Below, piece by piece: positions 26,014-34,845 of a stretch of DNA of 64,000 bases. How positions within the stretch are numbered: the stretch's first letter is position 1; the number at the start of each line of letters is the position of its first letter. The notes beneath the pieces were generated by a model. It did no database searches. It was given only the letters and a program-made list of their open reading frames with translations, and was not told the origin of the DNA. The DNA is from CAXRDE01 sp964229355 (lineage in GTDB: Bacteria; Cyanobacteriota; Sericytochromatia; UBA7694). The stretch spans positions 248,001 to 312,000 of the forward strand of contig CAXRDE010000025.1 of NCBI GenBank assembly GCA_964229355.1, written 5' to 3'. The translations under genes and the position numbers were made by a program.

Positions 26014-26838
26014 ATGATTAGTCACATTCGCCCCGGTATCCAAACCCCATCGAACCAGCCCCTTCAGTTCCCCTCTTCGGTGACTCCTGCTTCAAGCCCC
26101 GATGGTTTAGGACCAATGCCCACCACCACCGCCGAGCTCAATTATGGTAACACCAACGCCGTAAAAAATCGAAGCAGCGCTGGGTTTGACCCCAACGGTC
26201 TCAGCTTTGGTAAAGGCGCCGCCAATGATGACAAAGCCATTGCCGATCTAAAAAGCACCTTTGTACGGGGCGGCCGCGTGGGCATTAGCAAAATGAAAGC
26301 CCTGGACACCAAAGTGGACCAACTTTTAAAAGATCCTGGCATGCGCGAAGCCCTGATTGAGCGCTATGGTTTAAACTCTGCCGACAACCGCAAAGCTTTA
26401 ATGGCCGTGGGCACCATGGAGTCGGGGGGCAACGGCGACATGGGTGAAACCATGACCGCCACCATGAACCGTGCCCTGGTACAAAACCTCACCCGTGAAA
26501 TCACGGGCAAAGGGGGCCGCATTAGCATTAAAGATGTGGTCAACCAGAAGAACCAGTACGAATCCGCACCCCGTGTGAATGCCGTGATCAACGGGGGACG
26601 CACCCACGAAAACTGGAACGCCTACAAAGGCCAGGCCGGGCAAATCGCCGACCAGATTCTTGAGGGCAAATCCACCTTTAAGCAAGATGCTTCAGACATT
26701 TACTATTTCCGGGGCGGTAGCTTTGGCAAGAGCACGGAGTTTAAAATTGGCAAGCACAGCTTTGATGACACCCTCAACGGACAAAACTACGTGCAAGAAG
26801 GCCTGCGTCTGGCCGATCGCATTAACCACAACAGCTAG
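26014..26838 (+). CDS. SleB-like (Hydrolase_2) putative cell wall hydrolase
   Basis: The 274-aa protein has no signal peptide. Its leader (FPSSVTPA at about 19-26) nearly equals that of the LysM/transglycosylase protein. Residues about 120-260 resemble the SleB/CwlJ wall hydrolase fold: KALMAVGTMESGGNGDMGET (the catalytic Glu would be in MESGG), ATMNRAL, IKDVVNQKNQYES, and a late aromatic motif DIYYFRGG. It probably cleaves peptidoglycan glycan bonds. Its stop overlaps the convergent 26835-27806 gene by 4 bp. The export route is unknown. Confidence 0.7.
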   Translation: MISHIRPGIQTPSNQPLQFPSSVTPASSPDGLGPMPTTTAELNYGNTNAVKNRSSAGFDPNGLSFGKGAANDDKAIADLKSTFVRGGRVGISKMKALDTKVDQLLKDPGMREALIERYGLNSADNRKALMAVGTMESGGNGDMGETMTATMNRALVQNLTREITGKGGRISIKDVVNQKNQYESAPRVNAVINGGRTHENWNAYKGQAGQIADQILEGKSTFKQDASDIYYFRGGSFGKSTEFKIGKHSFDDTLNGQNYVQEGLRLADRINHNS

Positions 26839-27806
26839 ATTTCTAAATCTTTATCGCTCAGGGGAAGATCCAACTGGACTTCCCCGATTTTGAGGGAAAA
26901 CACCAGTTTATCGCCCTCGTACATTTCATGAATGCGCATAAAATAATCCTGCATATCGATGCCGAGCAGTTCGCGGGTGATTTTGCTGTCAAAATCGTTG
27001 GCACGGGTGTACTCCAGAATGGCAATGGTGCGCCCGTTTAACTGGGTTTTACCCAAAACCTTCGGGGCGTGTTTGCCCCCCAACAGACGCTGCGAGATCG
27101 CAAAGGCGTCGATTTGGTCCAGACGATACCCTCTCGGCGTTAACAAACGCTCATCGTTCATTTGGGTATCGAGTTTGACAAAGCCCAGGGCGCCACCGGG
27201 CCGCACCGAAATCGTGTCTGAGCCGGCCTGGTAACCCATTTTCACGCCAATATACAGGCTATTTGTGTGTTTAAACACGTCCAATTTGGCGCGTCCATTG
27301 AGCGCGGTCATGTAAAAAGAGAGGTTGGTGGGTCCTTTGGCATCGTTGGCCTCATAACCTTCAACGGTCAATTTAAAGCTTTTTAAAGACTGAAAACGGG
27401 TAACGGCTTTTTGCAGCAATTGCTGGGCCGCAGACAGCTGGGGTTTTGCGGTCGCCGGGGCTTTGGCGGGTGTGGCAGTGGGTTGGGGTGTAACCGATCC
27501 CGGCGCAACAGGGCGGGTAGCGGTAGGGCGAGCACTGGCTTGCACCGTGGGCTGGGCAGCTGATGAACCCGATGGGGCACCTGGCGATGCGGGATTGGGC
27601 ATCGTTGCTCCCGATAACGGGGGTGTCGAGATCTGCGGCACGCCCTGCTGACCGGCGGGGTAGGCCTGTTGTTGCTGGGGTATTTGCTGAGGCATTTGCT
27701 GAGGCGCAGTGAAGGCGCCCGTAGAGCCGTTGACATAGGTTTGGCCACCGCAGGCCCCCAGAAGCCCCAGGCTCAGGGCAAAAACCAGGTATTTTTTCTG
27801 CAGCAT
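26835..27806 (-). CDS. LolA/DUF1571-like lipoprotein
   Basis: The 323-aa lipoprotein has the lipobox LGAC (Cys 19) and ribosome site GGGAGA. A long Pro/Gln/Thr-rich spacer (about 25-125) is followed by a beta-rich domain (about 130-320; SFKLTVEGYEAND, TSLYIGVKMG, GRTIAILEYTR) with the LolA-like curved-sheet pattern and closest in feel to DUF1571. Such domains bind lipids or lipoprotein acyl chains in the periplasm. Precise role unknown. Confidence 0.7.
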   Translation of the reverse strand: MLQKKYLVFALSLGLLGACGGQTYVNGSTGAFTAPQQMPQQIPQQQQAYPAGQQGVPQISTPPLSGATMPNPASPGAPSGSSAAQPTVQASARPTATRPVAPGSVTPQPTATPAKAPATAKPQLSAAQQLLQKAVTRFQSLKSFKLTVEGYEANDAKGPTNLSFYMTALNGRAKLDVFKHTNSLYIGVKMGYQAGSDTISVRPGGALGFVKLDTQMNDERLLTPRGYRLDQIDAFAISQRLLGGKHAPKVLGKTQLNGRTIAILEYTRANDFDSKITRELLGIDMQDYFMRIHEMYEGDKLVFSLKIGEVQLDLPLSDKDLEI

Positions 27807-27882
27807 GCAGCATTCTCCCGTACTTCAGGCTTTCAATTCCCATGGTTTTGCGGTACAGTGGCCAGAAGAAAAGGAATGGATC

Positions 27883-28779
27883 ATGCCCCCTCTGCCGTGG
27901 CTCATTCGCATTGAGCGCTGTTTACACCCCAAAATCAAGGAAGGGATTGCAAAATCCCTTGTGTACTATTTTACCATTAAAGAAGCCCGCACCTATCAAC
28001 AAGCGCGCTATCAAGGGCACCCCCACTGTTTTGACACCTTTGAAGGTCCGCTTTGCGTTGCCCACAGAGGCTTTTCGGGCAAATACCCTGAAAACTCCCT
28101 TGCGGCGTTTCAAGCGGCCCTGGACCATGAGGCTGAGGTCATTGAGTTGGATGTGCAATGCAGTGCCGAAGGTCATCTGGTGGTGTGTCACGATCCCGAT
28201 TTGGAACGTCTGACCGGGCTCCCGGCCTTTGTACGGGATTTGTCGCTGTCGCGTTTACAGGCCCCTGACATGGGACTGGTAACCCTGGAGGAGGTCTTTG
28301 CCACCCTGCCCGCAGACACCCTGATCAATATCGAGATCAAACACGAGGCCACCCACTTTTTGCAATGGCACACCGAACAGGCGGTGGTGGATTGTGTGCG
28401 TGCCTGGGGGCGCAGCAAACAGGTGGTGATTTCCGCTTTTAACCCCATGATTGTCCACCGCATTCGCAAATTGGCCCCGGAGCTTTCTACCGCCTATTTG
28501 ATCACCCAGACCCTGACCCCCCTCTTGATTTTTTTGCTGGCACGGGTTAACGCACGCTATGTACACGTGGACCAGCGCTATCTCAATCCACGGGTGGTGC
28601 GTGCCTTACAGCGCAAGGGCATTCAGGTTTTGGGGTATACTTTAAATACTGCAGAAGCCTTTCAATGGGCGCAAAAACTGGGGCTCACAGGGGTAATAAC
28701 CGATTATCCCGATCGCTGGCGTCAATTTTGCACCTTGAAGCCTGCTGAAACCCTGCCACGGACACAACCCTTGCCATGA
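27883..28779 (+). CDS. glycerophosphodiester phosphodiesterase
   Basis: The ATG at 27883 gives 298 aa; longer starts overlap the divergent gene and are rejected. GDPD signatures: VAHRGFSGKYPENS (catalytic His), EVIELDVQ (metal Glu/Asp), VVCHDPDLERLTG (second His), INIEIKH. It hydrolyses glycerophosphodiesters to glycerol-3-phosphate and alcohols in phospholipid turnover. No signal peptide, so cytoplasmic. Its stop overlaps the desaturase ATG by 4 bp, tying it to lipid metabolism. Confidence 0.9.
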   Translation: MPPLPWLIRIERCLHPKIKEGIAKSLVYYFTIKEARTYQQARYQGHPHCFDTFEGPLCVAHRGFSGKYPENSLAAFQAALDHEAEVIELDVQCSAEGHLVVCHDPDLERLTGLPAFVRDLSLSRLQAPDMGLVTLEEVFATLPADTLINIEIKHEATHFLQWHTEQAVVDCVRAWGRSKQVVISAFNPMIVHRIRKLAPELSTAYLITQTLTPLLIFLLARVNARYVHVDQRYLNPRVVRALQRKGIQVLGYTLNTAEAFQWAQKLGLTGVITDYPDRWRQFCTLKPAETLPRTQPLP

Positions 28780-29924
28780 TAACCGCCACAGAGCGTCTGC
28801 GCTATGACGCCATTCAAGAGGATTTTGACGCCTTGCAAGCCCGCTACCGGGCCCAGCTGGGGGCTGAAGACGTGGCCTACATTCGCAAGTTGCGTCGCTA
28901 CAGCCGCCGGTTTGAAGCCCTGGGTCGAGGGCTTCTGTGGTTTGGTTTTGATCCCATCAGTTTTGTTTTGGGCATTGGCTTTTTGTTTTTGCATCGCAAC
29001 TTAGAGAGTATTGAAATCGGCCACAATGTGCTGCACGGCCAGTACGACTATTTCCCCGAAATCCCGGAATTCCACGCCAAAAACTTTCGCTGGAAGTCCC
29101 CCATTGACGAAGAGGGCTGGCGGCGCGAGCACAACAATATGCACCACGTGTTCACCAATGTGTACGCCAAAGACCCGGATCTGACCCACGGCATTTTACG
29201 CACCAACGATCGCCTGCCCTGGAGCCCCTGGCATCGCTTTCAGTTTCCCATTTACGTGCTGTATTTTTACCCCTTTATGACCTACAAATTCAACGCCCAA
29301 AACCTGGGCTTTAACACGTCATTCATCGAAAAGCACTTCCCGTCCACCGAAGGCTACGCGTCCCTCAACTACGTCATTGACGACGGCGACGAAAAAAAGC
29401 TGCGCCAGCGCGATTTTCGGGCCAAAGCCCGCGTCATTTTTAAAGAGTACTATGTGTTTCCGCTGCTGGCCCTGTGCACGGGCTTTTCGTTTTTACGGGT
29501 CATGTTTGGCAATCTCATCGCCGATGTGATCAACAGTTTATGGATGACCATGACCCTGCAAAGCAGCCATTTTACCGAGCCCTTACAGGCCGAAGACTGC
29601 CTGGAACACAAGGGCAAATGGTACGCGTCACAAATTCTCTCCACCATTAACTTTAAAGGCCGTTACCGCTGGCAATCCATTTTATGGGGACATATCGACT
29701 ACCAGATCGAGCATCACCTCTTCCCGGATATTCCCTCGCGTCATTACCCGGCCATGGCCTTAGAGGTGCAGGCCATCTGCCAGCGCCACGGCATTGCCTA
29801 CAAGTGCAACCCCCATATTTTCAAGGCCATTTACCGCTACCTGGAGGTATTTTGGCGCTATTCGTTCCCCCCCAAAAGCAGCGAAACCGTAAGCAGCGAT
29901 CAGCCCTCAGGGCAACTTCTGTAA
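28776..29924 (+). CDS. membrane fatty acid/acyl desaturase (delta-6 type)
   Basis: This 382-aa membrane di-iron enzyme has three His boxes: HNVLH (about 86-90), HNNMHH (about 118-123) and QIEHHLFP (about 310-317, Gln replacing the first His). The Q-x-x-H-H form and size resemble linoleoyl-CoA/delta-6 front-end desaturases without the cytochrome b5 domain. It introduces double bonds into acyl chains and needs an electron donor; the reductase encoded at 32710-33816 is a candidate. Translationally coupled to the GDPD gene. Confidence 0.88.
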   Translation: MITATERLRYDAIQEDFDALQARYRAQLGAEDVAYIRKLRRYSRRFEALGRGLLWFGFDPISFVLGIGFLFLHRNLESIEIGHNVLHGQYDYFPEIPEFHAKNFRWKSPIDEEGWRREHNNMHHVFTNVYAKDPDLTHGILRTNDRLPWSPWHRFQFPIYVLYFYPFMTYKFNAQNLGFNTSFIEKHFPSTEGYASLNYVIDDGDEKKLRQRDFRAKARVIFKEYYVFPLLALCTGFSFLRVMFGNLIADVINSLWMTMTLQSSHFTEPLQAEDCLEHKGKWYASQILSTINFKGRYRWQSILWGHIDYQIEHHLFPDIPSRHYPAMALEVQAICQRHGIAYKCNPHIFKAIYRYLEVFWRYSFPPKSSETVSSDQPSGQLL

Positions 29925-30719
29925 AATCTGCGGTTCGGGAATCCGGGGTAAAATCACCGCTGTCCGGGCTTTAAGCTGAGACCAGTGCAAGGTGGGTTGC
30001 TCATGGTGGGCCACATGGTAGCCAATGTTTAAACTGATAAAATTAAAAACAGGGCCGGTGTACATATTGGTGGAGGTGTAAATGTCTTCGGCAGGCACGT
30101 CCAGGTGGTGCCAGTAAGCCCCCAGCCACACCAGCGCCCGGTTCACGAGGTTTGCACCTAAAAAAAAGCCCAGCGCCATGAGGCCATAGACCCAAATCAA
30201 CAGCGCGTGTATGGCCACCCAGAACACCGTTTCATAAATCAGGGTCCACAGATAGCGGGGTTTGCCCTGGCGGTAAAATTGCCAGGCCATACGACAACAA
30301 TCCGGGTAAATCTTCAGGGTGCCTGACCAGATATACTGCCATTTGCTGTAATAGGCACGGGTGGTGGGATGGCGCACCGAAGAGGTGTCAGCCAGCGAGT
30401 TAATGGGGTTACCGTGATGTCCAATATTGTGGTGCAGGGTCCACTCTGAGCACAGATGCCCTGCCGTGATCGCCAAGAGCAGATCAAAGACAATATTGAG
30501 GGGTTTCGCGTTAAACAGAGCATAGTGCACATGGTTGTGCTGAATCAGCGACACAATGGGCTTAAAAAACACGAGCAGCACCACCACCGCCACAAGTGCC
30601 CACAGGCTGAGCGGTTTCACCAGCGGCAGCACGCTCAGGGCCAGAACACCCAGGGTGATCAGGATCGAGACGGCATCAATGGGGTAACGCAAGAGTCCGG
30701 TGCGAGAGGGAGCTTTCAC
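29907..30719 (-). CDS. second membrane fatty acid desaturase
   Basis: The 270-aa protein starts with GTG overlapping the glycosyltransferase stop (GTGA). Three His boxes: HNHVHY (about 60-65), HHNIGHH (about 94-100) and HVAHH (about 236-240), in a polytopic membrane protein of the FA_desaturase superfamily. Its 3' end overlaps the convergent desaturase gene by 18 bp. As the last gene of a reductase-hydroxylase-glycosyltransferase-desaturase operon it probably tailors a membrane lipid. Regiospecificity cannot be told. Confidence 0.83.
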   Translation of the reverse strand: MKAPSRTGLLRYPIDAVSILITLGVLALSVLPLVKPLSLWALVAVVVLLVFFKPIVSLIQHNHVHYALFNAKPLNIVFDLLLAITAGHLCSEWTLHHNIGHHGNPINSLADTSSVRHPTTRAYYSKWQYIWSGTLKIYPDCCRMAWQFYRQGKPRYLWTLIYETVFWVAIHALLIWVYGLMALGFFLGANLVNRALVWLGAYWHHLDVPAEDIYTSTNMYTGPVFNFISLNIGYHVAHHEQPTLHWSQLKARTAVILPRIPEPQILQKLP

Positions 30720-31969
30720 GACGGGTTCCCCTGCACCCCATGCAGGAGCACTTCGGTAATACGCGCAGCGGCCTGAGGCTTGGGAAAATCCACCAAACGC
30801 TGTTTGAGAACCCGATAATCTTCAGGGGACTGTACCAATTGACTCAGGCGGGCCAGAAGACCCTGGCGGGAGCGAAAGGCAAAGCCCAGACCGTGCTCTT
30901 CAATGTATTGGTCATTGCCCCGTTCCTGCCACATGATAAAGTGAGAGGCATCAATGAGCAGGGGTAGGTTTTGACTCAGGCTTTCGGCAATGGACACCGA
31001 ACCGGGTTTGGTGAGCAAAAGATCTGCCACCTGCATGAGTTCGGGCATATCGCGGGTAAAGCCCAGGGCATGAATCGGGGTTTGGGAGCGGGCCGCCAGG
31101 GCACTGACCTGCTGACGAAGGCGCTGACTGTGACCACAGCAGGCAATGATCTGAATGGGCAGGCGCAGACGTTCAATCTGCTGGCAATAGCGGTGAATGC
31201 TCTGAGAGCCATTGGCCCCCATCACCATCAGCAGGGTAAAACGGTCCGGGTCCAGGCCGTATTTCTGCTGAAGTTCGCTGCGATGCTGTGCATCGGGCGG
31301 GGTAAAACGGGGGTGTACCGGCAGGCCCGTCACCTCCATTTTTTCAGCGGGAATGCCCTGGCCGAGAAAATAGTCGCGGGCTTCTGGGGTGGGCACAAAG
31401 CTATAGGCTTGCTCTGGCATAATCCAGTTGTGGCGCATGCTCACCAGATCCGTAATCACCGTATACAGCGGCACCGTATCGGCTTTGCGCAAAAATTGCA
31501 GGGCATGGTAGGTCAACTCCTGGGTGGCAGGCACAAAAGCCACCACCGCCTCAGGCTGAAAGGCATCAATAATCTGGGCATTGCGCAGGGCAATATACTG
31601 GTGAATCACAGGCAATTCCATCATGTACACCGAGTTAAACAGCATGGGTTCCATCCAGTAAGCGCCCCATTGAATGGCCTTGTTATACGCTTCTTCAATA
31701 CCGCGAGAAAACAAGCGCTGGGGATGGTTGAGAATATCCACGGCGGGCATGAGGTAAACGCAGGCATCAGGCACCTGTTGCAATAACTGGGCCTTGACCG
31801 CATTGGCGGTGGTGCGATGTCCGCCCCCCGAGTCCGCAATAATAAACAGGAAGCGCCGGGCCGCTTCACGCTCGGAGGCCGTGGGCAAGCGCCGCAGGGC
31901 CATGTTTTCAAAGCCGGTGAGCTGATCCACAGGAGAGAGTAACTGGTCCAGGGCTCGCATTATACGCAT
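30716..31969 (-). CDS. MGDG synthase/MurG-like glycosyltransferase (GT28 type)
   Basis: The start is ATG 31969 (or 31960), overlapping the upstream hydroxylase stop; 417 aa. N-terminal SGGGHRTTANAVKAQL (about 47-62) is the acceptor-side Gly-rich loop of monogalactosyl- and glucosyl-diacylglycerol synthases. The C-terminal MGANGSQS, GFTRDMPELM and TKPGSVSIAESL form the sugar-nucleotide site. The product is probably a glycosyl-diacylglycerol or related glycolipid at the inner face of the membrane. Coupled at both ends (10-bp and 4-bp overlaps) to lipid-modifying enzymes. Confidence 0.85.
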   Translation of the reverse strand: MRIMRALDQLLSPVDQLTGFENMALRRLPTASEREAARRFLFIIADSGGGHRTTANAVKAQLLQQVPDACVYLMPAVDILNHPQRLFSRGIEEAYNKAIQWGAYWMEPMLFNSVYMMELPVIHQYIALRNAQIIDAFQPEAVVAFVPATQELTYHALQFLRKADTVPLYTVITDLVSMRHNWIMPEQAYSFVPTPEARDYFLGQGIPAEKMEVTGLPVHPRFTPPDAQHRSELQQKYGLDPDRFTLLMVMGANGSQSIHRYCQQIERLRLPIQIIACCGHSQRLRQQVSALAARSQTPIHALGFTRDMPELMQVADLLLTKPGSVSIAESLSQNLPLLIDASHFIMWQERGNDQYIEEHGLGFAFRSRQGLLARLSQLVQSPEDYRVLKQRLVDFPKPQAAARITEVLLHGVQGNPS

Positions 31970-32694
31970 GGGTGGGAAGGTCTTTCTGTAAGGTATTTGG
32001 GAGCCACGTACATCCCCAACTGGTGCATTTCGGCATAGTCTTCGGCGCTGGGCAAACGGTGACAGCCCCACACCAGATCGCCACCAAAGAGCAAATTGTA
32101 ATTGCAATGGACGTATTTGTGGTGCAAAAAGTGATGCTGGGCCAGGCGCCGAAAGTAAGGGGTGTACAAAAAAGGGCGCATCAAGGGAGAAGCTTTTTTC
32201 AAGGCCTCGTGGTAATTCATATGCAAATAAGGGTGCGCAAAATGGGCCAGCCACTGGTAAAAGAAGACCGGCAACAGGGCCCCCAGGGTAAAGCCTGCCC
32301 CGCCCAGATAACACAGCAGGGCGTAATGGGGCACATGGGGGTACACATACTTCACAAATTCTTTGGGACTGCCAATGCGCAGGCCATAAGAGTTTAAGGC
32401 AATTTGACGTTTGCCCCGCCGTGTTAAGTCGGCTTCCAGTTTGTGTTCTTCTTCGGCGGAGGTAAATTGCGTGACATAGTCCTGGCGAAAGGTGCGGTAA
32501 TGGTGCACCACGTGGTGAGAGTACCAGGAGTTGTGAATGTAGCGCCCCATCGTGCCCATGCGCTGCCAAAATTTGCGAATTTTAGGGCTGGCGTGTAGAA
32601 AGTGGCGATGAGAGGCCGACTCACTGACACACAAAACACCGTAGCCAATCAACAGGCCTTTGAGCATCTCTTTAAAAAGTTCGGGGGAGATCAT
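31960..32694 (-). CDS. di-iron fatty acid hydroxylase/sterol-desaturase-like protein
   Basis: The 244-aa membrane protein has His clusters HRHFLH (about 29-34), WYSHHVVHHYRTFR (about 57-70) and HHFLHHKYVHCNYN (about 188-201), as in the ERG3/FAH superfamily of C-H hydroxylases and desaturases. The substrate is probably a lipid acyl chain given the neighbours. Overlaps the glycosyltransferase start; 15 bp downstream of the reductase gene, a likely electron source. Confidence 0.82.
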   Translation of the reverse strand: MISPELFKEMLKGLLIGYGVLCVSESASHRHFLHASPKIRKFWQRMGTMGRYIHNSWYSHHVVHHYRTFRQDYVTQFTSAEEEHKLEADLTRRGKRQIALNSYGLRIGSPKEFVKYVYPHVPHYALLCYLGGAGFTLGALLPVFFYQWLAHFAHPYLHMNYHEALKKASPLMRPFLYTPYFRRLAQHHFLHHKYVHCNYNLLFGGDLVWGCHRLPSAEDYAEMHQLGMYVAPKYLTERPSHPCV

Positions 32695-32709
32695 GGTTCG
32701 TGCTCCATT

Positions 32710-33816
32710 TTAATGTCCAAGCACCACCCGTGAGGAACGGGCGTAGGCCTGACAGACGTACACGGCCTGACCGTGGGTTTGCCCCTGTACTTCACCCTGA
32801 TGCAACACCAGTTTACAGCTGCCGCAATAGCCCTTGCGACAGCCCTTTTCTAAATTCAGGCCCCGCGACAGCCCCAGCTCTAACAGGGTTTTGTGCTGAT
32901 CCTCAGGCTGCATTTGAATGCGGGTCTGGTGCTCACGAAAAATCACCTCGGGCAAATCACGGCCCGTCTCCCATTGGGGTACTGAAGCAGCCTGCGTCTG
33001 AAAATGCTCCACGTGCAGCTGCGACAGGGGAAACTGCCGCTGCTGCAGGGCATCGAGATAGGCCTGTTTAAAGCCTTCAGGGCCACACAAATACACGTGA
33101 TAATCGCTGAGATCGGCAAAACGGTCCAGCCACTGCGCTGCCGATGGCGGAGGCTGTACACCGGCATCTGGCACCTGAGAATAGGCCACTTCACACTGAA
33201 AACGCGGGTGAGACTGCGCCTGCCAACGGGCCAAATCTGACGCAAAAAGCGTGTCTTCGGGTCGCGAGAATTGACCATAAACCTGCAGTTCTGGACGCTG
33301 TTCCGCAGGCAGGGCCAGCAGCTCGTTGATCAGAGCATAACAAGGGGTCAGGCCCGTGCCCGCAAAAATCACCAGGAGTTTGGGCTGCCCGGCGTAAACA
33401 AACGCACCAAAAGGCCCCTGAAGCTGCAAACGTGTGCCCGGTTGCACCTGATCATGCAATTGCGGTGACAAGAAACCACCGGGCTGCTTTTTAACGGTAA
33501 TCCAAAAAGTGTGGGGGGTCACCGCTGAAACCGAGTAGGCCCGAGACTCGGACTGCCCGAGCAAAGAGACCTCGACGTATTGGCCCGCCCGGGGCTGTCG
33601 CCAGTGTTGATTGGGCAAAATCTCAAAGCTGACCACCTGAGGGGTATCCTGGCGACGGCGCAGCACCAGTCCTTGCAACTCATAACTCCACAAAAAGGGG
33701 TTGAGACGACGGTTCACCACCGTCATGGTATTGCTGCACAGGTACGCGAGCCGATCTCGCCCCCAAAAGCGGAGCGCGGCATGGTGCAGGCGGGCATTCA
33801 GACGTTGTACTCTCAC
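32710..33816 (-). CDS. ferredoxin-NAD(P)H reductase with C-terminal 2Fe-2S domain
   Basis: No ATG lies near the N-terminus; the likely start is GTG 33816 (368 aa). An FAD-binding barrel (SRAYSVSA, GGFLSPQLHD, GPFGAF), an NAD-binding lobe (FAGTGLTPCYALINE, YLCGPEGFK) and a plant-type ferredoxin domain (CRKGYCGSCKL, then VCQA) are in order. This is the VanB/HmpX-like class that passes electrons from NAD(P)H to membrane di-iron enzymes. It is first in an operon with a hydroxylase, glycosyltransferase and desaturase. Confidence 0.87.
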   Translation of the reverse strand: MRVQRLNARLHHAALRFWGRDRLAYLCSNTMTVVNRRLNPFLWSYELQGLVLRRRQDTPQVVSFEILPNQHWRQPRAGQYVEVSLLGQSESRAYSVSAVTPHTFWITVKKQPGGFLSPQLHDQVQPGTRLQLQGPFGAFVYAGQPKLLVIFAGTGLTPCYALINELLALPAEQRPELQVYGQFSRPEDTLFASDLARWQAQSHPRFQCEVAYSQVPDAGVQPPPSAAQWLDRFADLSDYHVYLCGPEGFKQAYLDALQQRQFPLSQLHVEHFQTQAASVPQWETGRDLPEVIFREHQTRIQMQPEDQHKTLLELGLSRGLNLEKGCRKGYCGSCKLVLHQGEVQGQTHGQAVYVCQAYARSSRVVLGH

Positions 33817-33851
33817 GGGCAAGGTGTCTTTGACATGGATTTGATAAAGGT

Positions 33852-33860
33852 ATTATACCC
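33852..33860 (-). promoter_or_regulatory. GGGTATAAT promoter element of the lipid operon
   Basis: An exact GGGTATAAT on the minus strand, about 36 bp before the reductase start and just downstream of the terminator of the preceding SDR gene. Probably the operon promoter -10. It shows the nonamer is not exclusive to the leader-type proteins. Confidence 0.5.
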
Positions 33861-33876
33861 GCTTTTGGCAAAGGCG

Positions 33877-33910
33877 AAAAAAACAGGGCGTAAATGTAAT
33901 TTACACCCTG
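33877..33910 (-). terminator. Rho-independent terminator of the SDR gene
   Basis: On the minus strand an 11-bp stem (CAGGGTGTAAA / TTTACGCCCTG, one G-T pair) with a 5-base loop is followed by seven Ts. It lies 26 bp after the SDR stop, a textbook intrinsic terminator. Confidence 0.85.
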
Positions 33911-33936
33911 CGGGGTTTACAAGGAGACTTCAGACT

Positions 33937-34719
33937 TTACGCGTTACCATAAAGATTAGACTCACCGCCATCAATGGCCAGGGTTTGACCACTGACATAA
34001 TTGTTCTGGCGGCCAATCAAAAAGGCCACGGTTTTGGCCACATCTTCGGGTTGTCCCAGACGGCGGGTGGGATTGCGCTGGGCGTATTCTGTTTCAGCGG
34101 CTTTGGGGTCTTCGGGATTGACCTGTTTAAAGGCCTCGGCCACCATGGGCGTCAGAATGGCGCCGGGGGCAATGGCGTTGGTTAAAATACCGTCTTTGCC
34201 ATACTCGATGGCGGCGTTTTTGGTCATCCCGGACACCGCGTGCTTACTGGCTACATAGGGCATTTGGTTCACCACACCACGAATACCGCCCACCGAAGCC
34301 ACGTTGACAATACGGCCGTACCCCTGTTTTTGCATCACGGGAATCACGTGACGCAGTCCGTAATAGACGCCCATCAGGTTAATATCGATGACTTTTTTAA
34401 ATACGTCCAGATCATAGTCCACAAGACTGGCCTGACGACCTTCGATACCCGCATTGTTATACAGGCCATGAACGGTGCCAAAGGTCTCTACTGCTTTCTG
34501 CACATAGTTTTTAACCGCCGCTTCATCCGACACGTCGGCCACCACGGTAATGGCTTCCAGTTCAGCATGGGTTTGCTTTAAGTCCGCCAGCGCCTTGTCC
34601 AACGCCTCCGGGTTGTAATCCACCAGCACCAGTTTGGCACCCTGTGCCGCAAACTCCTGAGCAGCGGCCAGCCCCAGGCCCATCGCAGCTCCTGTAATAA
34701 TCATGACATCATTTTTCAT
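33937..34719 (-). CDS. short-chain dehydrogenase/reductase
   Basis: The 260-aa classical SDR has the nucleotide loop TGAAMGLGLAAA, NNAGIEG, the catalytic Ser in NVASVGG, and YVASK (Tyr-Lys). The end DGGESN is family-typical. NAD preference is suggested by an Asp (VLVDYN) after the second strand. Substrate unknown; 3-hydroxyacyl or sugar alcohol oxidation are both common. A single-gene unit closed by an intrinsic terminator; a possible -10 TAATAT lies at about 34775 on the minus strand. Confidence 0.9.
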   Translation of the reverse strand: MKNDVMIITGAAMGLGLAAAQEFAAQGAKLVLVDYNPEALDKALADLKQTHAELEAITVVADVSDEAAVKNYVQKAVETFGTVHGLYNNAGIEGRQASLVDYDLDVFKKVIDINLMGVYYGLRHVIPVMQKQGYGRIVNVASVGGIRGVVNQMPYVASKHAVSGMTKNAAIEYGKDGILTNAIAPGAILTPMVAEAFKQVNPEDPKAAETEYAQRNPTRRLGQPEDVAKTVAFLIGRQNNYVSGQTLAIDGGESNLYGNA

Positions 34720-34845
34720 GGGTCATTTTCCTTTCTTTTCAGAGAAGATTACTCCATTTATTTTATGCTTAAAATATTATCATGTGAAAAATGTTAGCCA
34801 CTCAGCACCAAAGATAAAAAATTTGAAAAAATGCCAGTGCTATCT

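Noticed and set aside
30716..32569. Longer 617-residue version of the glycosyltransferase
   Set aside because: The N-terminal 200 residues lie out of frame over the hydroxylase gene and have no domain; the start at 31969 or 31960 fits gene overlap.
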